Shown piece by piece: positions 46,782-56,072 of a stretch of DNA of 64,000 bases. A program made the translations under genes and the position numbers. Numbering within the stretch: the stretch's first letter is position 1; each line of letters starts with the position of its first letter. Source of the stretch: Brevibacterium aurantiacum (GTDB lineage: Bacteria > Actinomycetota > Actinomycetes > Actinomycetales > Brevibacteriaceae); the NCBI RefSeq assembly GCF_900169065.1, contig NZ_FXZB01000012.1, positions 62,001 through 126,000 of the forward strand, read 5' to 3'. The notes below the pieces were generated by a model. That model searched no databases and was not told the DNA's origin. It saw only the letters and a program-made list of their open reading frames with translations.

Positions 46782-47504
46782 CTAGTTCCTGCCGGTGGTG
46801 CGCATCGTGATGTTGATCCTGCCCCCGCCGAGGTGATCCAGCCGTCCGTGCTCGGGTGCGGTAGCGTCGAGGATCTTCGTCACCCCGTGAAAAGCGAAGC
46901 GGGCGGGCCCTCCGAAGACGAAGGCATCGCCGGAGGCCAGACGAATGTCCTCATAGGGCTTGTTGCGGTTGTCGGTGTTGCCGAACCGGAAGATGCAGGT
47001 GTCACCGAGGGACAGTGACACGACAGGAGCGGGATCGAGCTCGTCCTTGTCCTGGTGCATTCCCATCTTCGCCTGACCGTCGTAATAGTTGACGAGCGCC
47101 ACATCGGGACTGTATTCCTCGGGCAGAAATCCCCACAGGTTGGGTGCATCAGCGGGGGAGTCGGGATCATCGGCGACCACCTCGGCGGCGTGGGAGACGA
47201 CTCGGCGGCCCAGGCGAGTCATCCAATCCGGGAACGACAGGACGCGCTGGCCGTTGACGTCACGCGCGTGCCGATCATAGCGGCCGGGCTGCCAGTGCCA
47301 GCCGAGGCCGATGGTTCTCACACTCATCGGATGCCCGGCGATCGACGTCGCATGTGCCGGCACCGGTCCCGACTGCCACTTCGCGTACTGCCGGATGATC
47401 CAGGTCTGAGCAGCGGCATCGAGGAACCCCGGTACCCACACCGCCCCCGGTGCGATGACACGGGGGCGGCGGTCGAAGGCCTCGTCGGCGAAGAGTGACT
47501 CCAT
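46782..47504 (-). CDS. alkB: Alpha-ketoglutarate-dependent DNA repair dioxygenase AlkB
   Basis: A 240-residue Fe(II)/2-oxoglutarate enzyme that removes methyl groups from N1-methyladenine and N3-methylcytosine. The iron ligands are H150 and D152 (MHQDKDE) and H206 (FHGVTK). R229 and R235 in GGGRINITMRTTGR bind 2-oxoglutarate and substrate. YDGQAKMG and SLGDTCIFRFG are family stretches. It lies 17 bases downstream of the FAD reductase gene and is probably co-transcribed with it. Confidence 0.95.
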   Translation of the reverse strand: MESLFADEAFDRRPRVIAPGAVWVPGFLDAAAQTWIIRQYAKWQSGPVPAHATSIAGHPMSVRTIGLGWHWQPGRYDRHARDVNGQRVLSFPDWMTRLGRRVVSHAAEVVADDPDSPADAPNLWGFLPEEYSPDVALVNYYDGQAKMGMHQDKDELDPAPVVSLSLGDTCIFRFGNTDNRNKPYEDIRLASGDAFVFGGPARFAFHGVTKILDATAPEHGRLDHLGGGRINITMRTTGRN

Positions 47505-47521
47505 GGCAGGACGATTCGAAC

Positions 47522-48730
47522 TCAGAGGTCTGTGAGCTCGATCGACTGATCCTGCAGCTGTGCGGCGGACACCTTCTTGCCGATGAGTGCCCGGAGTTCG
47601 TCACCGACATCCCAGATGTTGACGTTCATTGCGGCGGTGACGTCTCCGCCGCGAGTCCAGAAGACAATGAACTCCCCGCTTGATTTGTCGCCGCGGATGA
47701 CGACGTCATCGTCACTTGAGCCGTGGCCGACGTACTCCATGCCGAGATCGTACTGGTCGGTGTAGAAGTAGGGTTCCCAGTCGTATTCCTTGTCTCCACC
47801 GGTGATGGTCGCTGCTGCGACTTCGGCCTGACGAACCGCGTTGTCCCAGTGCTCAACGCGCAGACGCTGGTTGAGCAGCGTGTTCTGCGCCGCCGCGATG
47901 TCACCGATGGCCAGGATATTGGCATCGCTGGAGCGCATATGCTCATCGACGAGGACGCCGTTATCGGTCTCCAGACCAGCAGATACGGCAAGGTCAATGG
48001 TGGGATCTGCACCGATTCCCACGACGACCAGGTCGGCAGGAAGGTCACCGGCACTGGTCTTGACGGATTCGACGGCCTTCGTTCCCGAGAACCCGTTGGT
48101 CTCAGCCTCGGTGACGAACTTGATGCCGTTGGCCTTGTGCAGCTCTTCGAAGTACTCGCCGATCTCCTTCCCGAGGGCCGACTTGAGTGGGGGAGTCGAA
48201 CGCAGGACGACGGTGACATCGCTGCCGGCATTCTGGGCAGCCGCAGCGACTTCGAGGCCGACCCAGCCGCCTCCGATGATGACGACCTTGCTGCCCCGAC
48301 TGAGCTGCGAGCGGATGGCCACGGCATCACCGGCATCGCGCAGGGTATGGATATTGCCCAGATCGGCACCCGGAACATCCAGGGTGCGCGGGGTGGCACC
48401 GGTCGCCAGGATCACCTGTCCGTAGACCAGGTTCTCGCCGTTGTCGAGGGTGAGGCGCTGCTGCTGGGGATCCAGGCCTGTGACCGTGGTGCCGAAGAAC
48501 GTCGTAACATCGTGGGCGGGGTACCAGTCCTCACCACGCAGCGCGGACTCCGCAGGATCCGAGCCTTCGAGCATGACATTCTTCGACAGATCCGGACGGT
48601 AGTAGGGGGCTGCCGGATCGGCGCCGATGAGAGCGATCGACCCGGTGTAGCCACCGTCGCGAAGAGCCTCGACTGCGGTTCCGCCGCCGATTCCTGCACC
48701 GATGATGACGGTTCCGAATTCCTGAGCCAT
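47522..48730 (-). CDS. FAD-dependent NAD(P)H oxidoreductase, ferredoxin reductase-like
   Basis: A 402-residue flavoprotein. GAGIGG at 11-16 binds FAD, VVIIGGGWVGLE binds NAD(P)H, and ILAIGDIAAAQN is the second FAD motif. The C-terminal reductase_C domain (about 325-402) resembles rubredoxin/ferredoxin and putidaredoxin reductases. It most likely passes electrons to a ferredoxin-type partner, which is not in view. The neighbouring alkB does not require a reductase, so shared transcription may not imply shared function. Confidence 0.9.
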   Translation of the reverse strand: MAQEFGTVIIGAGIGGGTAVEALRDGGYTGSIALIGADPAAPYYRPDLSKNVMLEGSDPAESALRGEDWYPAHDVTTFFGTTVTGLDPQQQRLTLDNGENLVYGQVILATGATPRTLDVPGADLGNIHTLRDAGDAVAIRSQLSRGSKVVIIGGGWVGLEVAAAAQNAGSDVTVVLRSTPPLKSALGKEIGEYFEELHKANGIKFVTEAETNGFSGTKAVESVKTSAGDLPADLVVVGIGADPTIDLAVSAGLETDNGVLVDEHMRSSDANILAIGDIAAAQNTLLNQRLRVEHWDNAVRQAEVAAATITGGDKEYDWEPYFYTDQYDLGMEYVGHGSSDDDVVIRGDKSSGEFIVFWTRGGDVTAAMNVNIWDVGDELRALIGKKVSAAQLQDQSIELTDL

Positions 48731-48822
48731 TGTCTGTCCTTCCTCGAGGGGGTTTCTTCCACCTTGTACCGCCTGCCTCAGCGAGTCAACCGATGCCGGA
48801 CCTGCGCTGGTAGGACGCCGTT

Positions 48823-48852
48823 TTGTGCACGACGGGACCTTCGGCGTAAAGT
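48823..48852 (+). promoter_or_regulatory. Promoter of tRNA-Ala
   Basis: TTGTGC at 48823-48828, an 18-base spacer and TAAAGT at 48847-48852, with the start expected about 4 bases before the tRNA. Confidence 0.6.
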
Positions 48853-48862
48853 GAAGAACGAA

Positions 48863-48935
48863 GGGGCTGTAGCTCAGTTGGTAGAGCGTTTCGTTCGCAA
48901 TGAAAAGGTCAGGGGTTCGATTCCCCTAAGCTCCA
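48863..48935 (+). tRNA. tRNA-Ala (anticodon CGC)
   Basis: A 73-base cloverleaf. The anticodon loop TTCGCAA gives CGC, which reads GCG. T arm AGGGGTTCGATTCCCCT. The acceptor pairs GGGGCTG with AAGCTCC plus discriminator A; its last pair is a G:A mismatch and one pair is G:T. CCA is not encoded. Confidence 0.9.
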
Positions 48936-48972
48936 CAGAATGGTTTCGCATATGCGCAGAGGTGATCGCGAG

Positions 48973-49356
48973 ATGAAGCCACAGGCAGTGCGGCGACAAT
49001 CAGCGACCATGACCGGAATTCTCGGGCTTGCCGGTCTCACACACTTCTTCAGACCCGAGACTTTCGATTCGATTGTTCCGCCCCGTTTGGGTGATCCACG
49101 CTTCATCACCTACGCCAGTGGTGTCGCCGAACTCGGATGCGCGACTCTCCTGGCGCTGCCACCCACACGCCGACTGGGCGGAATGGCAGCCGCTGTACTC
49201 ATGGTCGCGATCTACCCTGCCAATATCTATACGGTGAAGAAGCACTGGCACAATCCTCGTGGACGTGCGATCGCCCTCGCCCGTCTGCCGCTGCAGGTTC
49301 CGCTCGTGTGGATGTCATGGAACATCGCGAAGGATCGGACCAAAGTCTCGCGCTGA
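48973..49356 (+). CDS. DoxX-like small membrane protein
   Basis: A 127-residue protein with four hydrophobic segments. GLAGLTHFFRPETFDSIVPPRLG near the N-terminus and ASGVAELGCATLLALPPTRR fit the DoxX-like family. The function is unknown; relatives take part in redox or thiol stress responses. ATG 48973 is chosen because AGAGGTG lies upstream. The frame also has ATGs at 48940 and 48952. Confidence 0.7.
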   Translation: MKPQAVRRQSATMTGILGLAGLTHFFRPETFDSIVPPRLGDPRFITYASGVAELGCATLLALPPTRRLGGMAAAVLMVAIYPANIYTVKKHWHNPRGRAIALARLPLQVPLVWMSWNIAKDRTKVSR

Positions 49357-49468
49357 GATCCGCACCTCTGACACGGAGAACTGAACTTGGGATTGAGATT
49401 CGCGTGATTCCAGTGTTCACCCTGGCCACCGTCTTGCGGCAGGGCCTCTTCCATGACATATTCTGAGA

Positions 49469-50833
49469 ATGGCAGGGACACCGGAGTTTGCCCCACGGGC
49501 ACTGCAGACATTGAGCGGTCTGCGCTTCTCAACAGCCACCTCCGCGTTCCAGATCGAGGGCGCACGAACACTGGACGGCCGAGGGCGGTCGATCTGGGAT
49601 GAGTTCGTTGATGAGCCCGGCAACGTCATCGACTCCAGCACCGCAGACCCGGGACCCGACAGCTATCACCGCAGCGCTGAGGATGCAGCGTTGCTGGCCG
49701 GTCTCGGCGTGGACCGCTACCGATTCTCCATCTCCTGGGTCCGTATCATCGCCGATGGTATGGCTGGGACGAAGCCCAACACAGCCGGCCTGGACTATTA
49801 CGATCGCGTCGTCGACGAGCTTCTGGGTGTCGGAGTCACACCGGAACCCACTCTCTATCATTGGGACCTGCCCACTGCACTTGAAGCAGCGGGCGGCTGG
49901 TTGAACAGGGACACTGTTCATCGCTTCGGCGACTATGTCGATGCCGTGGCGGACCGCCTCGGCGATCGTGTCCGCCATTGGTACACGATCAACGAACCGG
50001 CCTCGACCTCGCTTCAGGGCTATGCACTTGGAGAACTCGCACCGGGGCACACGATGCTCTTCGACGCGCTGCCCACGGTCCATCACCAACTCCTGGCTCA
50101 CGGGACTGCCACGACGATACTGCGTGAGCACGGCGCCGAGCAGGTGGCCCCGGCAATCAACCACAGTCTCATCCTTCCCGAGACGGATGCTGAGGCTGAC
50201 CACGAAGCGGCGGCGACCCTCGATCTCATCTACAACCGTCTCTTCGCCGATCCGCTGCTGCTGGGGGAGTACCCGGATCTTGAAGCACTCGGCGCCCAGA
50301 TGCCGATCCGCGACGGGGACATGGAACTCATCTCCACACCCTGCGATGTGTACGGGTTCAACTACTACAACCCGACCACGGTGCGCGGAGTCGGCGAAGG
50401 GCCACTGCCCTTCGAGATGGTTCCGACCCCGGGTGCTGCGACCACCGGATTCGGGCCGCTGTGGCCGATCCGACCGGATACGCTCAGAGACTTCCTCATC
50501 GATATGCGCACACGCTATGGGTCCAAGCTGCCACCCATCGTGATCTCTGAAAACGGTGCGTCCTTTCCCGAACCCGAGGTGGGCACCGAACCGATCAGAG
50601 ACGATGAGCGCATCGCCTACCTACACGAACATCTCGAGGCTGTCGCCGAGGCGATCGTGGCCGGTGTTGCCATCGTCGGCTACACCGTGTGGTCGCTGCT
50701 GGACAACTTCGAATGGGCGGACGGATACACCCAGCGCTTCGGGCTCGTTCATGTGGACATGAACACCGGGCACCGAACCCCGAAGTCCTCATATCAGTGG
50801 TACCGGGACCTCATCGCTTCGGTTCGGGCATGA
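49469..50833 (+). CDS. Family 1 glycoside hydrolase (beta-glucosidase)
   Basis: A 454-residue (beta/alpha)8 enzyme that cleaves beta-glucosides. The acid/base is E176 in TINEPAS and the nucleophile is E361 in ISENGAS. ATSAFQIEGA, GVDRYRFSISWVRI and YTVWSLLDNFEWADGY are GH1 signatures. No signal peptide is present, so it acts on imported sugars. The overlapping MFS gene suggests a sugar uptake-and-hydrolysis pair. Aryl-, 6-phospho- or plant glucosides are possible substrates. Confidence 0.95.
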   Translation: MAGTPEFAPRALQTLSGLRFSTATSAFQIEGARTLDGRGRSIWDEFVDEPGNVIDSSTADPGPDSYHRSAEDAALLAGLGVDRYRFSISWVRIIADGMAGTKPNTAGLDYYDRVVDELLGVGVTPEPTLYHWDLPTALEAAGGWLNRDTVHRFGDYVDAVADRLGDRVRHWYTINEPASTSLQGYALGELAPGHTMLFDALPTVHHQLLAHGTATTILREHGAEQVAPAINHSLILPETDAEADHEAAATLDLIYNRLFADPLLLGEYPDLEALGAQMPIRDGDMELISTPCDVYGFNYYNPTTVRGVGEGPLPFEMVPTPGAATTGFGPLWPIRPDTLRDFLIDMRTRYGSKLPPIVISENGASFPEPEVGTEPIRDDERIAYLHEHLEAVAEAIVAGVAIVGYTVWSLLDNFEWADGYTQRFGLVHVDMNTGHRTPKSSYQWYRDLIASVRA

Positions 50834-52098
50834 GCGCGAACCTACCAGGAACGGGCCACCGAACGGGAAAAAGGGTCGGGCCCCTGTGGATGGTGTGGTT
50901 CACTCTGGCCTGGCTGGCCATCTGGACGGTTCAGCTGACTCCTATCCAGCTGCTCCTGCCTTTGCAGCTGGATACGCAGAGCGGGCACTGGCTCCACGGA
51001 GTCGTCTGGTCCGGAGTCGTGCTCTCCGCAGGCGGACTCGCCGGCATCGTCGCGGCCCCGATCGCAGGGAGTCTCTCCGACCGCACACGCTCGCGTCTCG
51101 GACGCCGCCGCCCCTGGGCCATCGGCGGATCGCTGGGGGCCGCCATCGGCCTCCTACTCACCGGGTGGGCGCAGGGACCGCTGTTCGTCGGAGCCGCCTG
51201 GGTCGTCGTCTCAGTCTCGGTGGCCATCGCCTCTGCCGCGCTGACGGCCCTCATCGCCGACCAGCTGGACTCACAGCGGGGAACGGCATCGGCATCGGCG
51301 AGCTCGGCCCAGGCTGTCGGGATCGTCGTCGGCGTCGGGGCGGTCGTGCTCCTGGGCCTTGGACTCGGTGCCTCCTATGCGCTCCTGGCTGCGATCATCA
51401 CCGTCGTCGGGGTGGGCACCGCGTTCCTCCTGCCCGATCCCGCTCCGGACCACCCGAGGATCCTCGCCCTGCATGAGGGACGGGAGCCGATCACCCGGGC
51501 TCGGATCTCTTCGCTGCTCGACCACAACTTCAAGTGGCTGCTCGTCTCGAGGTTCGTCGTCAACGTGGGCAACGCCTTCGGCACCTCGCTGCTGCTCTTC
51601 TTCCTCATCTACGGAATCGGAGTCCCCGCAGACAGTGCCGAGGACAAACTGCTCGTCCTGATCGTCATCTACACGATCTTCGTCGTGATCTCCTCGATCG
51701 TGCTGGGAACCATCTCGGATCGTTCCGGGAATCGTCGCTTCTGGACGATCGCCTCGGCGCTGGTGCAGGCCTGTTCTGGTGTCATCATCCTCATCAGCCC
51801 GGAATTCCTCACCACCGCTATCGCAGCTGCTGTCATGGGCACCGGTTACGGCGCGTACATGGCGGTCAGTCTGGCCTTCGCCACCGACCTGCTGCTCGAT
51901 CCCGATGACCACGCACGCGATCTGAGCATGGTCAACAATTCCGCCGCTCTCGGACAGCTTGTCGGGCCACTGCTGGGAGCGGGACTCGTGGCCCTCGTCG
52001 GAGGTTTCTGGCTGCTCTTCGCCGCAGCCGCGTGTGTCTCGATCCTCGGTGCGGTGATGACGCTGACGGTACGCCCGAAGACCCTTCCGGTGCGCTGA
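50830..52098 (+). CDS. MFS transporter coupled to the beta-glucosidase
   Basis: A 422-residue protein with about 12 helices. APIAGSLSDRTRSRLGRRRPWAIGG is a typical motif A between TM2 and TM3, resembling the GPH/sugar and actinobacterial MFS groups. ATG 50830 overlaps the glucosidase stop by four bases, so the two are translated together. A beta-glucoside uptake role is inferred from that pairing. Confidence 0.85.
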   Translation: MSANLPGTGHRTGKRVGPLWMVWFTLAWLAIWTVQLTPIQLLLPLQLDTQSGHWLHGVVWSGVVLSAGGLAGIVAAPIAGSLSDRTRSRLGRRRPWAIGGSLGAAIGLLLTGWAQGPLFVGAAWVVVSVSVAIASAALTALIADQLDSQRGTASASASSAQAVGIVVGVGAVVLLGLGLGASYALLAAIITVVGVGTAFLLPDPAPDHPRILALHEGREPITRARISSLLDHNFKWLLVSRFVVNVGNAFGTSLLLFFLIYGIGVPADSAEDKLLVLIVIYTIFVVISSIVLGTISDRSGNRRFWTIASALVQACSGVIILISPEFLTTAIAAAVMGTGYGAYMAVSLAFATDLLLDPDDHARDLSMVNNSAALGQLVGPLLGAGLVALVGGFWLLFAAAACVSILGAVMTLTVRPKTLPVR

Positions 52099-52117
52099 GG
52101 CTGCTCGCCGGGCGACG

Positions 52118-52669
52118 TCAGGAGATGCCGAGGAGCTTCCCGCTCTTCGCCAGCTCGGGATCGGTGCAGGACGCCAGATCGAAGCAGCAGGGACGGCGTT
52201 TCCCTGACTCCAACTTCGAGATCGCAACCTCGACGCGGCGGGCACGAGTCTCAGCGTTCTTCGTCGCCTGGATCCATCTCACCCATTCCCACCGCGCCAT
52301 CGGCGTCAGGCTCGCCCAGACCTCGGTGAGTTCGGGTGCGTCTTCGAGGGCTGCCCCGAAGTCATCGGGGATCGAGGTCTCCGGCCATTCCTTTGTAGGA
52401 GTCAGCGACACATCCACTTCATCGTCCACCTTGGCATTGAGCGCTGCAGACAGCTCGTTGGTGACATTGATCCAATGTCCGCGCATGCCGTCGGGCTCGA
52501 CCACCGTAGTGAAGTCCACACCGCCCGCCGTCCCCTGAGCGGCAACCTGCCCGCGGGAGGGCAGCTCCGCGCTGGCCTCGGCGGGCAGGCGCAGGATGGT
52601 CCTCTCGTTGATGACCTCCAGCGTTGCGGAGAACTCGATGGCCGTGGGTGTGTTCGTCTTCGTGCTCAT
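52118..52669 (-). CDS. YdeI/OmdA-associated family protein (DUF1905)
   Basis: A 183-residue protein. The N-terminal half is a DUF1905-type beta domain (LRLPAEASAELPSRG, TTVVEPDGMRGHWINV), and the C-terminal half is the YdeI/OmdA domain (SLTPMARWEWVRWIQATKNAETRARRVE). Relatives are linked to protection from bacteriocins or peptides, without a known mechanism. ATG 52669 is taken; a GTG two codons earlier is an alternative. It converges on the MFS gene. Confidence 0.8.
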   Translation of the reverse strand: MSTKTNTPTAIEFSATLEVINERTILRLPAEASAELPSRGQVAAQGTAGGVDFTTVVEPDGMRGHWINVTNELSAALNAKVDDEVDVSLTPTKEWPETSIPDDFGAALEDAPELTEVWASLTPMARWEWVRWIQATKNAETRARRVEVAISKLESGKRRPCCFDLASCTDPELAKSGKLLGIS

Positions 52670-52744
52670 GGTCACCAGAATAGCGCCCCACCCGGCAGGT
52701 GACTTCTTGATTCCTGACCGGTTGTGGCGCCACCTGTGTTCGGA

Positions 52745-54241
52745 TCATCCCAGCTGTGAGCCCACCCAGTCGGGCGAGGCACATCGGATCTGCCCGATGC
52801 GTTCACTCACCTCTGTGGGGAAAGGGACGGTCGTGCCCGATTCTTGGTCCACATGCAGGGCGACGATCTCCTCAGTGGCCACGAGTTTCCCCTCGACTCG
52901 CATTTCGTAGGCCAGGTGCAGCTTCTTCGCCCCCGCCGCGACGAGAGTGGGCGTGACCTGCAGCTTCTGGCCGAGGCTGACCTCGTCGAGGTAGCGGATG
53001 TGGGATTCGACGGTGTAGAGCGAGGTGGAGTGCGCCTCCCGGTATGCCTGGTCGAGGCCGATCTGGTCCATGACCTGGTTGGTGGCGAAGCCGAAGACCA
53101 GGACGTAGAAGGCCTCGGACATGTGGCCGTTGTAGTCGATCCACTCAGCGACGACCTGGGTCTGATAGTCATCAAGCTCGCTCGGCTCGCTGTTCCCAGG
53201 AGAAGCCGTATCCGGGTGCACTGATCCTGCCGGGACATTGGTCGCCGAGGTGGTTCGGGCCTTGGTCTCTCGCGTGGACTCTAGGTCGGCGGTGAGCCTG
53301 CGCAACGCGATGATGCCCGCATCCCGGGTGGCGATGAGGTCGGGAATGGTGCTGTCTCCTGCAGCCACATCACAACCGGCCACGACATCGTCACGCAGCT
53401 TCTGGGTGAGCTCCGGGGCCTCGAGCCGTGTCCAAGGGGACTTCAGCGACGGACCGAAGTGGTCGAGCATGTGCGCCATCCCGCCCTCACCGCCGGCCAG
53501 GTGGAAGGTCAGCATCGGTCCCTGGAAGGGCCAGCGGAGACCGGGACCATCGGTGATTGAACGGTCGATCTGCTCGACCGTCGCCTCACCCTGGTCGATC
53601 ATGTGCAGGGCCTCTCGCCATTGCGCCTCTTGAAGACGGTTGGCGATGAAGCCGGGGACCTCGTGGTCCATTCTGATGACGGACTTCCCGACGCGAGTGT
53701 AGAACTCGGCCGCCCAGTCGACAGCCTCGACGGCAGTGGACTCTCCACCGACGACCTCGACGAGCGGAATGAGGTACGGCGGATTGAACGGATGCCCGAC
53801 AACCAGGCGCTCGGGATGCTCGGCATCGAGTGCCATCTCGGTCATGCTGTAGCCCGAGGTGGAGGAGCCGATGACCACATGTTCGTCACACACCGCATCG
53901 ATGCTGGAAAGGAGGCTGCGTTTGAGTTCGAGGTTCTCCGGGGCGGACTCCTGGACGAATCCGGTTCCGGCGACCGCCTCGGCGAGGTCGGTGTGCACCG
54001 TCCAGGCGTCCTTGTCAGCACCTGCGACCATGTCGAGTTCGGCCAGGGCAGGCCATGCCGCGTCGATCAGGCGAGTCAGCTTCTCGGCCGCATCAGGTGC
54101 CGGGTCCCAGACCTTGACGGTGAAGCCCTGAGCGAGGAAATACGCTGCCCAGCCCCCGCCGATGGTGCCGGCTCCGATGCAGGTGACCGTGGTGATCGAC
54201 TCGATGTCAGGATAGGACGGAGCAGTGATCGCCGCGCTCAC
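52745..54241 (-). CDS. lcdH: L-carnitine dehydrogenase / betainyl-CoA thioesterase fusion
   Basis: A 498-residue two-domain protein. Residues 1-about 325 are a 3-hydroxyacyl-CoA dehydrogenase-type enzyme: GAGTIGGG (23-30) binds NAD, and GHPFNPPYLIPLVEVV carries the catalytic histidine. A Ser/Pro/Thr linker (about 325-355) leads to a hot-dog thioesterase domain (DYNGHMSEAFYVLVFG, then YTVESHIRYLDEVSLGQ). It should oxidise L-carnitine to 3-dehydrocarnitine and, with the second domain, hydrolyse betainyl-CoA to glycine betaine. The GTG start overlaps the BKACE stop. The combination with a BKACE gene supports carnitine use rather than beta-oxidation. Confidence 0.82.
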   Translation of the reverse strand: MSAAITAPSYPDIESITTVTCIGAGTIGGGWAAYFLAQGFTVKVWDPAPDAAEKLTRLIDAAWPALAELDMVAGADKDAWTVHTDLAEAVAGTGFVQESAPENLELKRSLLSSIDAVCDEHVVIGSSTSGYSMTEMALDAEHPERLVVGHPFNPPYLIPLVEVVGGESTAVEAVDWAAEFYTRVGKSVIRMDHEVPGFIANRLQEAQWREALHMIDQGEATVEQIDRSITDGPGLRWPFQGPMLTFHLAGGEGGMAHMLDHFGPSLKSPWTRLEAPELTQKLRDDVVAGCDVAAGDSTIPDLIATRDAGIIALRRLTADLESTRETKARTTSATNVPAGSVHPDTASPGNSEPSELDDYQTQVVAEWIDYNGHMSEAFYVLVFGFATNQVMDQIGLDQAYREAHSTSLYTVESHIRYLDEVSLGQKLQVTPTLVAAGAKKLHLAYEMRVEGKLVATEEIVALHVDQESGTTVPFPTEVSERIGQIRCASPDWVGSQLG

Positions 54242-55149
54242 AGGTCGAGTCCTGTCACCATCGGCGTCTGCACGCGCAGATCAAGGATCTGGCGAGCCTC
54301 GTCAGGTGTGGCGACGTCGGCGCCCAGGCCCTCGATGATGTCGACGGCACGTTCGGTCAGTGACGCATTGGTGGCCTTGACCCCTTTGGCCAGGTACAGA
54401 TTGTCCTCGAGTCCGACCCGAGCGTGGCCTCCGGCGAGCACGGATTGGGCCACCCACGGCAGCTGATTGCGACCGATGGCGAAGGACGTGAATTGGGCAC
54501 CTGTCGGGAGCATGTTCACCATCGCCGTCAGCAGTCCGGCATCGACCGGTGCGCCGTAAGGCACTCCCATGCACAGCTGATACAGCGGCGGCGGGTCGAT
54601 GAGACCCTCTTCGACGAGCACATTGGCGAACCACAGGTTGCCGGTGTCGAAGATCTCGAGCTCGGGTCGGACCCCCAGAGTCTGGATCTTCTTCGAGCCT
54701 TCACGCAGCATGTCGGGCGTGGACACGTAGATGTTGGAGCCGTCGCCGAAATTCAGCGAACCGCAGTCGAGAGTGCAGATCTCAGGCAGAAGCTCCTCGA
54801 CATGGGGGAGCCGCTCCAAGGCATTGACGAGATCGGTGCCCGGCATCTGTGTTGTCGGATCCTGAGGGTCGACGACGAGGTCTCCGCCCATGCCTGCGGT
54901 GAGGTTGATGACCGGGTCGACATCGGAGGCGCGGATGAGGCGGACGACCTCTCGGTAGTGGGCGACCTCGCGGGAACCCTGCTTGGTGTCGAGGTCGCGG
55001 ACGTGGACGTGCACCACAGAGGCTCCGGCCCGAGCTGCGGCGATCGCGTCGTCGGCGATCTCCTGCGGAGTGACTGGAACGTGTTCGCTCTTGTTCGCTG
55101 TATCGCCGGCGCCGGTGACGGCGCAGGTGAGAATGACCTTGCGATTCAT
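54238..55149 (-). CDS. BKACE family 3-keto acid cleavage enzyme (dehydrocarnitine cleavage)
   Basis: A 303-residue TIM-barrel enzyme of the beta-keto acid cleavage family. H47 and H49 (VHVHVRD) and E248 (GLEDN) are the expected zinc ligands. The family condenses a beta-keto acid with acetyl-CoA and releases acetoacetate and a new acyl-CoA. Between a carnitine dehydrogenase and a regulator, the likely substrate is 3-dehydrocarnitine, giving betainyl-CoA. The start overlaps the regulator stop (ATGA). Confidence 0.85.
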   Translation of the reverse strand: MNRKVILTCAVTGAGDTANKSEHVPVTPQEIADDAIAAARAGASVVHVHVRDLDTKQGSREVAHYREVVRLIRASDVDPVINLTAGMGGDLVVDPQDPTTQMPGTDLVNALERLPHVEELLPEICTLDCGSLNFGDGSNIYVSTPDMLREGSKKIQTLGVRPELEIFDTGNLWFANVLVEEGLIDPPPLYQLCMGVPYGAPVDAGLLTAMVNMLPTGAQFTSFAIGRNQLPWVAQSVLAGGHARVGLEDNLYLAKGVKATNASLTERAVDIIEGLGADVATPDEARQILDLRVQTPMVTGLDL

Positions 55150-56036
55150 GATGACTCCTCATCAGGGTTGGGTTTGACGATTGCGCGTTTGAGGTAGCTG
55201 GACAGACGGCGCCGGAATGTCGCGGGGTCCATGATTCCGGTGAGTACTTTGACTCCGAGTCCGTCGATCAGCGATGTCAGCTCATCGGTCATGGCGGTAC
55301 TGTCACCGTGGCGGAAGAGACCCTCTGACTGACCTGCTTCGATGGTGGAGCGCACGGTCTGGGACCAGCGTTCGTAATGCGCCGGATAGTCAGAGCTGTA
55401 GGGGTCTTCAAGGCCGAGCCTGGCCCAAGTCTGGAGCCAGATGGACCACTCGCTGCGTGCGGTGCGGCCGATGGGAGACTGCAGTTCGAGCAGGCGTTCG
55501 AGCCGGCGATGTGGGCTGGGAATCTCTCCGAGCCAGGCGACCTGTCGATCGAAGGCGAGTTTGACCGAGTAGTCGAGTGCTGCGTCGAAGAGATCGGACT
55601 TGCCGTTGAAGTAGTAGTGGATGCTCGCGTTCGAGACTCCCGCGGCTTCGGCGATGTCGACGATCCGTACGGTGTCGTAGCCGTGGCGGGCGAAGAGGTC
55701 CCATGCGGTCTCGACGATGAGCCTGCGCGGTGAGGAGCCCGGGGGCGGTGTCGGTGCCTGGTCAGAACCGGTTTGGAATCGCAGGGGAGTCGCGGACACC
55801 TGTGATTCGTCACCGAGCAGCCACCTGACAGTCACTCCTGTCGCGGTGGCAAGACCGAGGAGCTCTGCGGTGCCGAATCTGCGCCGACCAGACAGGGACT
55901 TCGACAGTTTGGTCTCATCGATTCCGATGCTTGCGGCCACATGTCGCTGAGACAGTTCGCTGGCGCGCAGCGCCTCTTTGGCACGCTGCGCAGTGATCCC
56001 GCCTTCGCTGGTGTCGGCGTCTTTGCGATCCGTCAT
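55146..56036 (-). CDS. XRE-TetR double-domain transcription regulator
   Basis: A 296-residue protein with two DNA-binding units. Residues about 14-75 form an XRE-type helix-turn-helix (QRHVAASIGIDETKLSKSLSGRR), and residues 103-150 a TetR helix-turn-helix (TVRIVDIAEAAGVSNASIHYYF). A Pro-rich linker (about 90-102) joins them, and the TetR ligand domain fills the rest. ATG 56036 is supported by a TAGATT box ending exactly 7 bases before it, which predicts a leaderless mRNA. It probably controls the carnitine genes with which it overlaps, and perhaps the divergent decarboxylase. Confidence 0.85.
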   Translation of the reverse strand: MTDRKDADTSEGGITAQRAKEALRASELSQRHVAASIGIDETKLSKSLSGRRRFGTAELLGLATATGVTVRWLLGDESQVSATPLRFQTGSDQAPTPPPGSSPRRLIVETAWDLFARHGYDTVRIVDIAEAAGVSNASIHYYFNGKSDLFDAALDYSVKLAFDRQVAWLGEIPSPHRRLERLLELQSPIGRTARSEWSIWLQTWARLGLEDPYSSDYPAHYERWSQTVRSTIEAGQSEGLFRHGDSTAMTDELTSLIDGLGVKVLTGIMDPATFRRRLSSYLKRAIVKPNPDEESS

Positions 56037-56043
56037 GGCCGCC

Positions 56044-56072
56044 AATCTATCGTCTGCATGCGCAAATCGCAA
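56044..56072 (-). promoter_or_regulatory. Promoter of the regulator-carnitine operon
   Basis: Read on the minus strand: TTGCGA (complement of 56067-56072), a 17-base spacer and TAGATT (complement of 56044-56049). The start would fall on the A of the ATG at 56036. The -35 box lies inside one arm of the inverted repeat, which allows self-repression. Confidence 0.65.
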
